Below, one piece after another: positions 47,626-57,115 of a stretch of 64,000 nt of DNA. How positions within the stretch are numbered: the stretch's first letter is position 1; each line of letters opens with the position of its first letter. The DNA comes from Candidatus Thioglobus sp. NP1 (lineage in GTDB: Bacteria; Pseudomonadota; Gammaproteobacteria; PS1; Pseudothioglobaceae). The notes beneath the pieces are model-generated. The model did no database searches, had not been told where the DNA came from, and was given only the letters and a program-made list of their open reading frames with translations. Where the stretch lies: positions 1,178,001 to 1,242,000 of the forward strand of contig NZ_CP023860.1 in the NCBI RefSeq assembly GCF_003326015.1. Reading direction: 5' to 3'. The position numbers and the translations under genes were made by a program.

Positions 47626-49032
47626 TTAACAACTATAGTACAAATCAAACTCTAGAGGTTGTGGTGATGCTCTCATAGCAGTCACTTCCTCCATCTTAAG
47701 ATTAATAAATGAATCTATAACTTCATCAGTAAAGACTCCACCTTGCTTTAAAAAATCACGATCATTATCCAATGCTTCTAAAGCTAAATGCAGCATAGCT
47801 GCAACCTTAGGAATTGAACCATCACTGTCTTCATAAAGGTCTTGATCAGAAGGCTCACCAGGATGAATTTTGTTTTTAATACCATCAAGGCCCGCCATTA
47901 ATAATGCTGAGAAAGCAAGATAAGGATTACAAGTTGAATCAGGAAAACGAACCTCAATACGTCGCCCTTTAGGGTTTTTAACAAAAGGAATCCTAATTGC
48001 GGCTGAGCGATTCTTTGCTGAATAAGCAAGCATTTCAGGTGCTTCAAACCCAGGAACTAAACGCTTATATGAATTTGTAGAAGGGTTTGTAAATGCATTC
48101 AATGCTTTTGCATGTTTTATAATTCCACCAATATAGTAAAGTGCCATCTCACTTAAGTTGCCATATCCGTCACCATCGAATAAGTTAACGCCATCTTTTG
48201 CAATAGACATATGGACATGCATACCATTACCATTGTCAACAGCAATTGGTTTTGGCATAAATGTTGCTGTCTTTCCATATAGATGAGCAACGTTATGAAC
48301 GCAATACTTTAAAATTTGAGTTTCATCAGCCTTCTTGACTAGGGTATTGAATAAAGCACCAATCTCACACTGCCCAGCTGTTCCAACCTCATGGTGGTGA
48401 ACCTCAGTAGTAACACCCATTTCTTCAATAGCTAAACACATTTGGGAGCGAAGATCATGCAATGAATCAACTGGTGGAACTGGAAAGTAACCACCCTTAA
48501 CTTTAGGACGATGACCTTTATTTCCACCTTCCATATCCACTCCAGAATTCCAAGCAGCCTCTTCAGAATTAATTTCATAGAATGCCTTACCCATTCCATG
48601 ACCTGTATCCCACTTGACACTGTCAAACACAAAAAATTCAGGCTCGTTTCCAAAATAAGCTGTATCTCCAACACCTGAAGATTTCATAAACTCTTCAGCA
48701 CGTTGTGCGATAGAACGAGGATCCTTAACATAGCCTTTTAAGGTACTTGGTTCAATAATATTACAACGAATGTTTAAAGTTACTTCTTCTGTGAAAGGAT
48801 CAAGTACAGCAGTTTCTGTATCAGGTGATAAAATCATATCAGAATCATTAATCGTTTTCCAACCTGAAATAGATGAACCATCAAACATTTGGCCATCCTC
48901 AAGTTTTTCAACATCAATCGTGTGAGCTGGAACACTAACGTGTTGCTCTTTACCTATAGTATCAGTGAAGCGAAAATCTATAAATTTAACATCTTGATCT
49001 TCGATCATTTTTATTACATCTTTTGCAGACAT
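47626..49032 (-). CDS. glnA: glutamine synthetase type I
   Basis: GlnA makes glutamine from glutamate, ammonium and ATP and is the main ammonium assimilator, also for ammonium released by Ald. The start is ATG 49032, preceded by AGGAG, giving 468 residues (E. coli 469); the frame stays open upstream to 49134 but those residues are not family-like. Motifs include [10 protein letters not shown] (Asp50-type loop), [16 protein letters not shown], the ATP-site NGMHVHMS, and [24 protein letters not shown] near residue 400 contains the tyrosine adenylylated in type I-beta enzymes. ntrB/ntrC are not adjacent. Confidence 0.97.
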   Translation of the reverse strand: MSAKDVIKMIEDQDVKFIDFRFTDTIGKEQHVSVPAHTIDVEKLEDGQMFDGSSISGWKTINDSDMILSPDTETAVLDPFTEEVTLNIRCNIIEPSTLKGYVKDPRSIAQRAEEFMKSSGVGDTAYFGNEPEFFVFDSVKWDTGHGMGKAFYEINSEEAAWNSGVDMEGGNKGHRPKVKGGYFPVPPVDSLHDLRSQMCLAIEEMGVTTEVHHHEVGTAGQCEIGALFNTLVKKADETQILKYCVHNVAHLYGKTATFMPKPIAVDNGNGMHVHMSIAKDGVNLFDGDGYGNLSEMALYYIGGIIKHAKALNAFTNPSTNSYKRLVPGFEAPEMLAYSAKNRSAAIRIPFVKNPKGRRIEVRFPDSTCNPYLAFSALLMAGLDGIKNKIHPGEPSDQDLYEDSDGSIPKVAAMLHLALEALDNDRDFLKQGGVFTDEVIDSFINLKMEEVTAMRASPQPLEFDLYYSC

Positions 49033-49059
49033 AGTTATTCTCCTAAATATAAATAGAAT

Positions 49060-49158
49060 AAAAAAATTGACAGGCTTTGTCAGGAGGTCTGCGTCGTTGC
49101 AAACGATAATATTGACTCTTGAAGAGATCAACATAGGATCTTACAGAGGTAGATTATA
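49060..49158 (-). promoter_or_regulatory. glnA promoter and structured leader
   Basis: On the minus strand TATAAT (plus-strand ATTATA at 49153-49158) is the likely -10 box, giving a leader of about 115 bases. The leader ends with a small hairpin, TGACA (49068-49072) against TGTCA (49078-49082) on the plus strand, followed on the minus strand by a run of seven T residues (49060-49066). A second fold comes from TTGACTCTT against AAGAGATCAA near 49112-49131. The structure may be an attenuator, but the stems are short and no known glutamine riboswitch pattern is recognised. Confidence 0.4.
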
Positions 49159-49182
49159 TCCTAACTCCATTAGAGTTTCATT

Positions 49183-49206
49183 AAAAATTATTCAACTAAG
49201 GTTGAG
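49183..49206 (-). terminator. weak terminator-like hairpin after hemF
   Basis: TCAAC (49192-49196) and GTTGA (49201-49205) form a 5-base stem with a 4-base loop, followed on the minus strand by AATAATTTTTAA. It lies just after the hemF stop and before the glnA promoter. Weak, so termination is only plausible. Confidence 0.35.
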
Positions 49207-49208
49207 TT

Positions 49209-50111
49209 TTAATTAATCCAATCTCTAGGCTTTAAAAAATAACTTGTTAAACGCTCCTCTTCACTTCCAGGGAGGACTTTAAATTTATAATGCCATTGAA
49301 CTTTTGGAGGAAGTGACATTAAGATTGATTCTGTTCTACCACCGCTCTGAAGCCCAAATAAAGTCCCCCTATCTTGTAATAAATTGAATTCAACGTAGCG
49401 TCCCCTGCGATAAAGCTGAAAGTCTCTGTGATTTTCACTAAAAGAAGTTCCAATTCTCTTTTTAACAATTGGTATGTAAGCCTGAATAAAGTGATTCCCA
49501 ATACTTTTCATAAAGTCAAAACATTTTTCAAAACCACCGCTATTTAAATCATCAAAAAATAAGCCCCCAATACCTCTTTGCTCGTCCCTATGAGTCAAAT
49601 AAAAATAATCATCACAGCTTTTTTTATATTTTGGATAAATATCCTCTCCAAATGGGGCACAGGCTTTTTTTGCAATTTGATGCCAATGGATTGCATCTTC
49701 ATCAAAGCCATAATAAGGTGTAAGATCAAAACCCCCTCCAAACCACCAAATTGGATCCTTTCCAACCTCTTCAGCAATAAAAAAACGAACATTAGCATGA
49801 GCAGTTGGTACATATGGGTTTTGAGGGTGCATTACTAATGAAATACCAAGCGCAGTATACCTCCTTCCCTCAAGCTCAGGTCTTGTTGCAGTGGCAGATT
49901 TAGGCATTTTATCACCATGTATAATTGAAAAGTTAACGCCACCTTTTTCAAAAACGTTTCCATCAGTAATAATACTGGTAACGCCATCACCCCTTTTGTC
50001 AGCCCTTGCCCACTTGTCAATTTCAAACAATGATTTACCATCAATTTGCTCAATTTCAGAACAAATTTCTTTTTGAAGCCCTAATAAATATTTTTCAACT
50101 TGATTAATCAT
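49209..50111 (-). CDS. hemF: oxygen-dependent coproporphyrinogen III oxidase
   Basis: HemF oxidatively decarboxylates coproporphyrinogen III to protoporphyrinogen IX in heme synthesis and needs O2, so the organism lives at least partly aerobically. The 300-residue protein (E. coli 299) has the family motifs [52 protein letters not shown] and [31 protein letters not shown]. It begins on the tsaC stop with one base shared (TAATG). Confidence 0.97.
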   Translation of the reverse strand: MINQVEKYLLGLQKEICSEIEQIDGKSLFEIDKWARADKRGDGVTSIITDGNVFEKGGVNFSIIHGDKMPKSATATRPELEGRRYTALGISLVMHPQNPYVPTAHANVRFFIAEEVGKDPIWWFGGGFDLTPYYGFDEDAIHWHQIAKKACAPFGEDIYPKYKKSCDDYFYLTHRDEQRGIGGLFFDDLNSGGFEKCFDFMKSIGNHFIQAYIPIVKKRIGTSFSENHRDFQLYRRGRYVEFNLLQDRGTLFGLQSGGRTESILMSLPPKVQWHYKFKVLPGSEEERLTSYFLKPRDWIN

Positions 50112-50662
50112 TATCTAATCTGTTCGCCTGTAAGTATATTTATAATTCTTGAGGGCTCTGAATTATACTTATTTGGGGGCAAGGCAAATCCCAGGTCATC
50201 ATTAAAATATGACTTTAACTCATGCAAAGAGGTTGCCGCTTGCTCCCCCTGAATATTAGCACTTGAAGAAATTAAAGCAGATTTAGTATTCTCACAGAAA
50301 TATGTAATTAAAGGGTCAGTTGTCAACCTAACAGCTAAAAGTTCATTATCACCAAATATCAGGTCTGGAGTTTTTTGAGATTTAGGAACAAGATAAGTTG
50401 TTGGTTTTTTGTTGGTTTTAGTGAGTTTTTGAAACATCTCACTATCTTCATTTAAATCAATATAAGGCATCAAATAACTCACATCAGAAGCAAGCAATAT
50501 AAACCCTTTTTTTTCATCTCTTTTTTTTAAATTTATCATTTTCTGAATTGCATTTAAATTATTAGCAAGGCACCCAAGGCCATATATAGTATCAGTTGGA
50601 TGAGCTATAACCCCAGTCTTGAGATACTTAAGAGCTAATTTAATATCTTTAGTTATTTTCAT
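50111..50662 (-). CDS. tsaC: threonylcarbamoyl-AMP synthase (YrdC/Sua5 domain)
   Basis: TsaC makes threonylcarbamoyl-AMP for the t6A37 modification of tRNAs reading ANN codons. The 183-residue single-domain protein has the substrate signature [15 protein letters not shown], the [12 protein letters not shown] motif, AVRLTTDPL and the [13 protein letters not shown] loop. It matches E. coli TsaC (190) and lacks the extra Sua5 domain. It is coupled on both sides: ATG overlaps the xerC stop by four bases and its stop overlaps hemF by one. Confidence 0.93.
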   Translation of the reverse strand: MKITKDIKLALKYLKTGVIAHPTDTIYGLGCLANNLNAIQKMINLKKRDEKKGFILLASDVSYLMPYIDLNEDSEMFQKLTKTNKKPTTYLVPKSQKTPDLIFGDNELLAVRLTTDPLITYFCENTKSALISSSANIQGEQAATSLHELKSYFNDDLGFALPPNKYNSEPSRIINILTGEQIR

Positions 50663-51573
50663 TTTTTAGCTCTAGGATGAAACTCATCATAGACTTTTGA
50701 TAGTTCTAAAAAATCTAAATGAGTATAAACCTGAGTACTTTTGATGCTTTTATGACCTAAAAACTCTTGGACTGTTCTTAAATCATGGCTTGATTGAAGA
50801 AAATGAGTTGCAGCTGCATGTCTCAGCATATGGGGGTGTACATTAATTACCACACCAACTTCATAGGCTCTTTTTTTCACAATATTTTGAACAGATCTAG
50901 TACTTATCCTTAATTCATTTTTATTTAAAAACAAAGCATCAGAATTACCTCCCTGTCTTCTTGAAAGGTAATCCTGAAGAAGCCTTAGGGCAGATTTACC
51001 CACAGGAGTAAAACGAGCTTTATTTCCTTTACCCACAACTCGAACAAAGCCTTCGTTTAAATCAAAATCTTTGATATTAATCCCAACCAATTCTGAGACT
51101 CTTAAGCCACAGGAATATAATAACTCGACCATTAATACTGCTCGTAACTCAGAAAAAAGCCCAGTTTTTAAAGTCATCATATTTGTAAGATCATCAAAAT
51201 CAATTGTTTTAGGAAGTAATTGATCAATTTTTGGTGCTTTAATAGCAATTGCAGGATTTATTAAAACTTCTGATTTTTTTATCATAAAGGAAAAGAGTCC
51301 TCTTATAGAAGATAAATATCTTCTTATTGACTTCCCAGAGGCCCCAGAGTGTCTTAGACCCATAACAAACAAATTTACATTTTCAGTTGTAATTTGACCC
51401 CAATTTGAAATGCCTTTATCCATCATAAAAGATAGGAATTTTAATAAATCTCTCTCATATGCCTCAATAGTATTAGTAGCGTAGTTTTTTTCAATAGTCA
51501 AGAAAATAATAAACTCTTCAATTTGCTTAACTAATATTTCACCTTGATACTTGATTTTCTGTTGTTTGACCAT
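50659..51573 (-). CDS. xerC: tyrosine recombinase XerC
   Basis: XerC resolves chromosome dimers at dif with XerD. With the ATG at 51573 it has 304 residues (E. coli 298). The frame extends further upstream into the htpG gene, but those residues are not XerC-like. An N-terminal SAM-like DNA-binding domain is followed by the catalytic domain with Arg in YSCGLRVSEL, HMLRHAAATHFL (His and Arg), GHKS and the nucleophile Tyr in TQVYTHLDF. The C-terminal [10 protein letters not shown] ending is XerC- rather than XerD-like. Divergent from htpG with a 38-base gap; it is a core gene, not a phage integrase. Confidence 0.92.
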   Translation of the reverse strand: MVKQQKIKYQGEILVKQIEEFIIFLTIEKNYATNTIEAYERDLLKFLSFMMDKGISNWGQITTENVNLFVMGLRHSGASGKSIRRYLSSIRGLFSFMIKKSEVLINPAIAIKAPKIDQLLPKTIDFDDLTNMMTLKTGLFSELRAVLMVELLYSCGLRVSELVGINIKDFDLNEGFVRVVGKGNKARFTPVGKSALRLLQDYLSRRQGGNSDALFLNKNELRISTRSVQNIVKKRAYEVGVVINVHPHMLRHAAATHFLQSSHDLRTVQEFLGHKSIKSTQVYTHLDFLELSKVYDEFHPRAKK

Positions 51574-51611
51574 ATGTTTATATTTTACATTTAAACGATT
51601 AAGGATTTTAG

Positions 51612-53471
51612 ATGAGTCAAAAACAAACGCACGAATTTCAAACTGAAGTATCACAGCTTCTCGATTTAATGATTCACTCTTTATATTCTAATAAAGAGAT
51701 ATTTTTAAGAGAGCTAGTCTCAAATGCCTCTGATGCAATTGATAAACTTAAGTTTGAATCTTTATCAAACGATAAACTTATAGAAGTAAAGGAAGAGCCA
51801 AGCATTCATATTGATATCGATAAAGATGCAGGAACAATTACTATAAGAGATAACGGCATAGGAATGACTCAAGAAGAGGTCATGGAAAATATTGGAACTA
51901 TTGCTAACTCAGGTACTAAAAAATACTTAAAAAGCTTAGATAAAGTCCAAACTCAGGACTCTAATCTTATTGGACAATTTGGTGTGGGATTTTATTCTGC
52001 TTTTATAGTTTCAAATACCGTCACACTCTTAAGTAGAAAGGCAGGTGATAACAAGGCTAATGGAACAAAATGGGTATCAAAGGGTAAGGGAGACTACTCA
52101 ATTGAAACTGTTGAATTAGATGATTATGGAACAACAATTATTCTTGATGTCAAGAAGGCAGAAAGTGAGTTTGTTGACGACTATCGTATTCGTGGAATTG
52201 TTTCAAAATACTCTGATCATATTACTGTACCAATTCTTATGATAAAACAATCTGAAGAAGATAAAGATGTTATAGAGTATGAAAAAATAAATGAAGCAAC
52301 AGCATTCTGGATGAAGGATAAAAAAGAACTATCTCAAAGTGATTATGATGAGTTTTATAAATCTTTGACCTATGACTTTGAAGGCCCATTAACTCAAATT
52401 CATAATAGAGTAGAGGGCAAGCTTGAATACTCTTCACTATTATTTATTCCAAAAAAAGCGCCATTTGATATGTGGGAGCCAAAAAGAAAAAGTGGTGTCA
52501 AACTCTATGCCAAAAGAGTTTTTATAATGGAAGGCAACGAAGAATTACTTCCACAATACCTTCGCTTTATTAAGGGTGTAATTGATACAGCTGACTTGTC
52601 TTTAAATGTCTCAAGAGAGATTCTTCAAGGTAGCAAGGTTGTGGATACAATCAAAAAAGCTTCTGTCAAACGAATCCTATCAGAATTAGATAAGATGTCA
52701 AAAAATAAACCTGAAGACTATTCGTTATTCTGGAAAGAGTTTGGAATGGTTATAAAGGAAGGGGTAGTAGAGGACTCCGCAAATAAAGACAAAATCTCAA
52801 ATCTTTTACGATTTACTTCAACCTCAACTGAAAACTCAGATCAAACGGTTTCACTCCAAGACTATATTGGCCGAATGAAGGAAGATCAAAAAAATATATA
52901 TTATGTAACTGCAGACACTTACGATTCAGCCAAGGGGTCACCTCATCTTGAAATTTTTAAACAAAAAGATATTGAGGTTCTTCTTCTCTCAGATAGAGTT
53001 GATGAGTGGTTAGTAGCCAACTTTGGTGATTTTGAAGAATACTCACTTAAATCAATCGCTAAGGGAGATCTTGAGGACCTTGACACTAAAGAAGATAAGA
53101 AAAAGAAGGAAAAAACAGTTAAGGATTATGAAAGTGTTATTTCTAAGGCTCAAAAGATTCTTGAAAATCAAGTTAAAGAAGTTAAAGTTTCTAGTCGATT
53201 AAGTGAATCCCCTTCATGTCTTGTAGCAGATGAAAATGAGTTGGGTGGAAATATGGAACGTATTATGAAATCACTCGGTCAAGATATTCCTGATACTAAG
53301 CCTATACTTGAGATTAATCCAAATCATCCACTTGTAAAGAAACTTAAGACAAAAATTGATAAAGACATAGTTAAAGTGTTATTTGATCAAGCAGTTCTCA
53401 GTGAGGGTGGCCAAATTAAAGAGCCTGCTGAGTTTGTTAAGCGCATGAATAAGCTAATGCTTGCAAAGTAA
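51612..53471 (+). CDS. htpG: chaperone HtpG (Hsp90)
   Basis: HtpG is the bacterial Hsp90. The 619-residue protein (E. coli 624) has the GHKL ATPase motifs LRELVSNASDAIDKL, IRDNGIGMTQEEVMENIGTIANSGT and GQFGVGFYSAF, the middle-domain SLNVSREILQ segment and an acidic C-terminal region with the lysine-rich stretch near residue 495. AAGGA precedes the ATG. A bidirectional terminator follows the stop by seven bases. Heat-shock control would be expected, but the 38-base divergent gap shows no convincing sigma-32 promoter. Confidence 0.97.
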   Translation: MSQKQTHEFQTEVSQLLDLMIHSLYSNKEIFLRELVSNASDAIDKLKFESLSNDKLIEVKEEPSIHIDIDKDAGTITIRDNGIGMTQEEVMENIGTIANSGTKKYLKSLDKVQTQDSNLIGQFGVGFYSAFIVSNTVTLLSRKAGDNKANGTKWVSKGKGDYSIETVELDDYGTTIILDVKKAESEFVDDYRIRGIVSKYSDHITVPILMIKQSEEDKDVIEYEKINEATAFWMKDKKELSQSDYDEFYKSLTYDFEGPLTQIHNRVEGKLEYSSLLFIPKKAPFDMWEPKRKSGVKLYAKRVFIMEGNEELLPQYLRFIKGVIDTADLSLNVSREILQGSKVVDTIKKASVKRILSELDKMSKNKPEDYSLFWKEFGMVIKEGVVEDSANKDKISNLLRFTSTSTENSDQTVSLQDYIGRMKEDQKNIYYVTADTYDSAKGSPHLEIFKQKDIEVLLLSDRVDEWLVANFGDFEEYSLKSIAKGDLEDLDTKEDKKKKEKTVKDYESVISKAQKILENQVKEVKVSSRLSESPSCLVADENELGGNMERIMKSLGQDIPDTKPILEINPNHPLVKKLKTKIDKDIVKVLFDQAVLSEGGQIKEPAEFVKRMNKLMLAK

Positions 53472-53477
53472 AACCTT

Positions 53478-53504
53478 AAAAAAAGCCCGAAATTCGGGCT
53501 TTTT
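53478..53504. terminator. bidirectional intrinsic terminator between htpG and trmJ
   Basis: AAAAAGCCCG (53480-53489), a 5-base loop and CGGGCTTTTT (53495-53504) form a symmetric A-stem-T terminator that can serve convergent htpG and trmJ from both sides. Confidence 0.9.
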
Positions 53505-53512
53505 ACATTTTA

Positions 53513-54277
53513 TTAATCTAATTTGTTAAAGGGATTAATTTTATTAAGGATGCCTCTTAAGATTGCAACCTCTTCCTTTTCGAGACTACTCCTCGCGAAA
53601 AGCCTACGAAGCCTTCTCATCAATAAGCTTTTTGGTTTTTTATTATCAAAATATTCTAAATGATCAAGGGCTTGTTCAAGATGCTTATAAAAGCTATCTT
53701 GGTCATCAAAACTAGCGAGTTCATTTCCAGAATTATCAAATTTATCCTTAACAGAACTTACATAGTTTTGATAAGCAAAAACTTGAATAGCTGATGCTAC
53801 ATTTAGTGAAAAATATTCAGGGTTTCCAGGAATTGTCATTAGAATTGAGCATAAATCTAACTCTTCATTTGTAAGACCAGAATTTTCTGTACCAAATATG
53901 ATTGCGACCTCTTGGCCTTCTTTTGAAGTTATTGCCTGAATTTCCTTACAAGTATCAATTACATCTAACTGCCTCCATTTAATATTTCGTTGACGAGCAC
54001 TTGCACCAATAACTAAGTGGACCCCCTCTAAAGCCTCTTCTAAGGATTTACATATAATTGAATTAGATAAAACATCATCAGCACCACTAGCTCGTGCAGT
54101 TGCCACTGCAGAAGGGTAATTACTAGGATTAATTAAATAAAGACGACTTAAAGACATATTTTTCATTGCCCTAGCTGCTGCACCAATATTACCTGGCTCA
54201 GTAGTACTTACCATGACAATCCTCACTTTATTAAAATTCGTCAAGGTATAATTCGTTGCTTTACTTATTTGGCTCAT
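53513..54277 (-). CDS. trmJ: tRNA (cytidine/uridine-2'-O-)-methyltransferase TrmJ
   Basis: TrmJ methylates the 2'-OH of residue 32 in tRNA anticodon loops. The 254-residue SPOUT protein has the N-terminal VSTTEPGNIGAAARAMKNM and the knot-forming AIIFGTENSGLTNEEL and FSLNVASAIQVFAY motifs, followed by a variable helical C-terminal tail. E. coli TrmJ has 246 residues. The ATG is 5 bases from the suhB ATG on the opposite strand, so their promoters overlap each other's coding starts. Also known as the gene next to suhB in E. coli, so synteny is conserved. Confidence 0.92.
   Translation of the reverse strand: MSQISKATNYTLTNFNKVRIVMVSTTEPGNIGAAARAMKNMSLSRLYLINPSNYPSAVATARASGADDVLSNSIICKSLEEALEGVHLVIGASARQRNIKWRQLDVIDTCKEIQAITSKEGQEVAIIFGTENSGLTNEELDLCSILMTIPGNPEYFSLNVASAIQVFAYQNYVSSVKDKFDNSGNELASFDDQDSFYKHLEQALDHLEYFDNKKPKSLLMRRLRRLFARSSLEKEEVAILRGILNKINPFNKLD
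54247..54252 (+). promoter_or_regulatory. candidate -10 box for suhB inside trmJ
   Basis: TATAAT (54247-54252) preceded by AAGG lies 31 bases before the suhB ATG and inside the 5' coding end of divergent trmJ. No good -35 box at the usual distance. Confidence 0.4.
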
Positions 54278-54282
54278 TAAAC

Positions 54283-55083
54283 ATGCATCCTACCGTTAAT
54301 ATTGCAGTTCGAGCTGCTCGTGCAGCTGGTGATGTTATCCTAAGGTATCACAACCAAGTCGACTTGTTGACCATAGAGAATAAGTCTATCAATGACTTTG
54401 TCTCAGAGGTTGATAAAACTGCTGAAAAAGCCATTATAAACGAGATTAAAAAAGCCTTCCCAAAACATTCGATTTTAGCTGAAGAGAGTGGAGAGATATT
54501 AGGTGACAATAATTTTCAATGGATTATTGATCCTTTAGATGGTACTACTAATTATTTACATGGATTTCCTCAATACGCTGTTTCCATTGCCCTGCTTGAA
54601 AACCAAATCCCAACGCATGCTGTTATTTATGATCCTTTTAAAGAGGAACTCTTTACTGCATCAAAGGGTGAAGGCGCTTATTTAAATGATGAAAGAATTA
54701 GGGTAACTATGTCAAATGGACTTGAAGACACTCTAATTGGGACTGGCTTTCCATTCAAACATCCTCAACATCTTGACTGTTATCTAGAAACCTTTAAAGC
54801 AATCCATCCACATGTATCTGGAATTCGAAGAGCAGGAGCAGCTGCACTAGATCTAGCTTATTTAGCTGCTGGTCGCTTAGATGGATTTTGGGAGATTGGT
54901 TTAAACAAGTGGGATATGGCTGCAGGAGCTTTACTTGTTAAGGAGGCAGGAGGCTTTATTGGTGACTTTTCAGGAAGGGATCAATACATGGAAACTGGTA
55001 ATGTTGTTGCTGGGAATGCTGATGTCTTCAAAGTACTTTTAAAAAAAATACACCCTCACCTCAGCGAAGACCTTCAGCGATAA
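54283..55083 (+). CDS. suhB: inositol-1-monophosphatase / Nus factor SuhB
   Basis: SuhB dephosphorylates inositol monophosphates in vitro and in E. coli is part of the rRNA antitermination complex. With the ATG at 54283 it has 266 residues (E. coli 267) starting MHPTVNIAVRAARAAGD. Metal-site motifs are ILAEESGE, WIIDPLDGTTNYLHG and KWDMAAGALLVKEAGG. The frame is open from a TTG at 54256, but the extra nine residues are not conserved. It is divergent from trmJ and convergent with yciK (five-base gap). Confidence 0.95.
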   Translation: MHPTVNIAVRAARAAGDVILRYHNQVDLLTIENKSINDFVSEVDKTAEKAIINEIKKAFPKHSILAEESGEILGDNNFQWIIDPLDGTTNYLHGFPQYAVSIALLENQIPTHAVIYDPFKEELFTASKGEGAYLNDERIRVTMSNGLEDTLIGTGFPFKHPQHLDCYLETFKAIHPHVSGIRRAGAAALDLAYLAAGRLDGFWEIGLNKWDMAAGALLVKEAGGFIGDFSGRDQYMETGNVVAGNADVFKVLLKKIHPHLSEDLQR

Positions 55084-55088
55084 GAACG

Positions 55089-55835
55089 CTAGTCAATTGA
55101 AAGTTGCTCGCCATTAATCCTTTCTGCTTCTTTTGATAACAGATATACAATTACAGAGCTCTTTTCTTCAGGTTTTGGCAAAGTCGACGCATCTTCTGCT
55201 GGATAAGCAGTTCTCCTCATTTCTGTTCTCATTTTTCCAGGATTGATTGTATTAACTTTAATTTTCGTTTTCTCAAGCTCTTCAGAAAGAGTCATAGCGA
55301 GACCTTCTAACCCAAATTTACTAACACTATAGGCTCCCCAATATGCTCTCGCTTTTCTACCTACTGAAGAGGATAAAAAGAGAATTCTGGCATCATCTGA
55401 CTTCTTCAAAGCAGGGATAAGAAACTGAGTTAACATAAACGGAGCAGATAAATTTATTTGAAGAGTTGAATACCAAAGTTTAATATCATATTGATCAATA
55501 GGCATTTGCGTACCAAGAATAGCAGCATTATGAATAAGACCATCAAGTCTATTAAATTTCTCAATAATATTATCTTGCAATTCTTGGTAATTTTCAGGCG
55601 AAGCACCTTCAAGATCTAGTGGGTAAAGTATGGGCTCCTTATAGCCAGCATCAACAACTGCATCATAGGCATACTCAAGTGAACTCAAATCTCTACCCAG
55701 CATAATAACGGTAGCACCTGCCTTTGCAAGATCCATTGAAATTGCAAGACCAAAACCTTTGTTTGCACCAGTAACTAAAATAACCTTACTGTTTAGTTCA
55801 TTTTGCTTAACTTTATAATTTTTTGGAAGTTTCAT
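55089..55835 (-). CDS. yciK: YciK-family short-chain dehydrogenase
   Basis: An NAD(P)-dependent SDR oxidoreductase; the substrate of YciK is not known. The 248-residue protein has the cofactor motif VTGANKGFGLA (GxxxGxG), LIHNAAILG, the catalytic Ser in FLSSSVGRKARA and YSVSK (Tyr-x3-Lys), then NTINPGKMRTEMR. The SSVGR-x-x-A-x-WGAY pattern and the C-terminal shape match E. coli YciK. Its ATG overlaps the rmuC stop by four bases. Confidence 0.88.
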   Translation of the reverse strand: MKLPKNYKVKQNELNSKVILVTGANKGFGLAISMDLAKAGATVIMLGRDLSSLEYAYDAVVDAGYKEPILYPLDLEGASPENYQELQDNIIEKFNRLDGLIHNAAILGTQMPIDQYDIKLWYSTLQINLSAPFMLTQFLIPALKKSDDARILFLSSSVGRKARAYWGAYSVSKFGLEGLAMTLSEELEKTKIKVNTINPGKMRTEMRRTAYPAEDASTLPKPEEKSSVIVYLLSKEAERINGEQLSID

Positions 55836-56983
55836 TCACTGATATCTTTATTAGACTTTACACCAAGTGCCTTTAATTTTTCAGCACGTCCAATTAAATT
55901 ACCTGGACCTGTTTGCAGTTTTTTTCTAGCATCAGAAAAGCCCTCTTTAGTCTTATCTAGCTGACTTTCAATCTTATCTAAATCACTAAAAAAACCAGCA
56001 AGCTTGTCATACATTTTTCCTGCTTGACGAGCAATTTCATCAGCATTTTTGTTTTGTTTATCTGTTTGCCACATAAAATTCACCGTCTTTAAACTCATAC
56101 TAAGCATTGAAGGTGAAACTAACATAATATTCTTCTTTAAAGCATCATCAAACAAGCTATGTTTATGCTGAAGAGCTAACAAAAGAGCGCCTTCAATTGG
56201 TATAAAGACAAAAATAAAATCAAGACTTCTGACACCCTCAAGATTTTCATATTCTTTTATACTTATATTCTTAATTTGATTATCTATAGACGCAATATGC
56301 TTCTTTAAAGCTTCTTCATTAGTTTGATCAGCAACATAATCAACATAATCTTTAAGCGATACTTTTGAATCTATAACAACATCCTTTCCTTCTGGTAAAT
56401 GAAGAATTACATCAGGTTTAAACTTCTCTCCAGTTTCGCTTTTATATTGTTTTTGTAAATCAAATTCAATACCCTCTTGGAATCCATAACTTGATAATAG
56501 TGAGCTTAAAATTTCTTCTCCCCAATCTCCTTGAAGTTTATTGTCATAGGTTAGGGCATTTGTAAGATTTTGAGCTGATTGCTGGGTTTCACGATTTGCC
56601 TCATGTAATGATTTAATTTGTTCTTTTAATGACGTTCTTTCTTCAATTTGTTCTTTAGTAATAGTTTCAATTCTATCTCTAAAGCCTTTTAGTTGAGTTT
56701 GAAGAGGAGTCAATAAATCTGAATTATCAATCTTAAGTTTATCTCTATCATTTTTCAAAATATCAGATGCTAAAGCTTTAAAGTCATGATTTACCTGACT
56801 TTTAAGTTGATCTACAAATTTAGATTTCTCTACAAAACTTTTTTCTTTTTCTTCAAGAGTTGCTTTTAGTTGAATATTTTCTTCTCTGGAGTTGAGTAAT
56901 TTTTTGTTAAATACATAGAAGGATATAAATGCACCAATTACAAGGGACAATAAGCCAATAAGAATATTCATGTAACTCTCCAA
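55832..56983 (-). CDS. rmuC: DNA recombination protein RmuC
   Basis: RmuC limits inversions at short repeats; it has a PD-(D/E)XK-like nuclease core. The 383-residue protein begins with a membrane helix (about 4-27), has a long coiled coil (about 30-145) and the nuclease domain with GDWGEEILSSLLSSYGF, KPDVILHLPEGKDVVIDSKVSLKDY and FIFVFIPIEGAL. Length is a little shorter than E. coli RmuC. It is co-transcribed with yciK and divergent from plsC over 132 bases, which contain no other gene. Confidence 0.93.
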   Translation of the reverse strand: MESYMNILIGLLSLVIGAFISFYVFNKKLLNSREENIQLKATLEEKEKSFVEKSKFVDQLKSQVNHDFKALASDILKNDRDKLKIDNSDLLTPLQTQLKGFRDRIETITKEQIEERTSLKEQIKSLHEANRETQQSAQNLTNALTYDNKLQGDWGEEILSSLLSSYGFQEGIEFDLQKQYKSETGEKFKPDVILHLPEGKDVVIDSKVSLKDYVDYVADQTNEEALKKHIASIDNQIKNISIKEYENLEGVRSLDFIFVFIPIEGALLLALQHKHSLFDDALKKNIMLVSPSMLSMSLKTVNFMWQTDKQNKNADEIARQAGKMYDKLAGFFSDLDKIESQLDKTKEGFSDARKKLQTGPGNLIGRAEKLKALGVKSNKDISE

Positions 56984-57115
56984 GCTTTATGAATCTTACG
57001 TATTTTAAGTAATATAGGGCTCATTAATGAAATAGCTGAATTTATCCTTAATAATCTTAGTAAAATTTTAGTTAGAATCACAACTAAATTATAACGTTAA
57101 CCCATTACTATAACT

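Noticed and set aside
49033-49134. 34-residue extension of GlnA
   Set aside because: It is hydrophobic, lies in the leader region, and a good ribosome site precedes the ATG at 49032.
49033-49160. Known glutamine riboswitch before glnA
   Set aside because: The small hairpins do not carry the glnA-motif consensus that I know; only a generic structured leader is claimed.
50659-51573. Phage or integron integrase marking a mobile element
   Set aside because: The protein is a typical chromosomal XerC between tsaC and htpG with no attachment-site repeats or phage genes nearby.
51574-51654. 27-residue extension of XerC overlapping htpG
   Set aside because: It would read antisense through the htpG start; the shorter form matches XerC.
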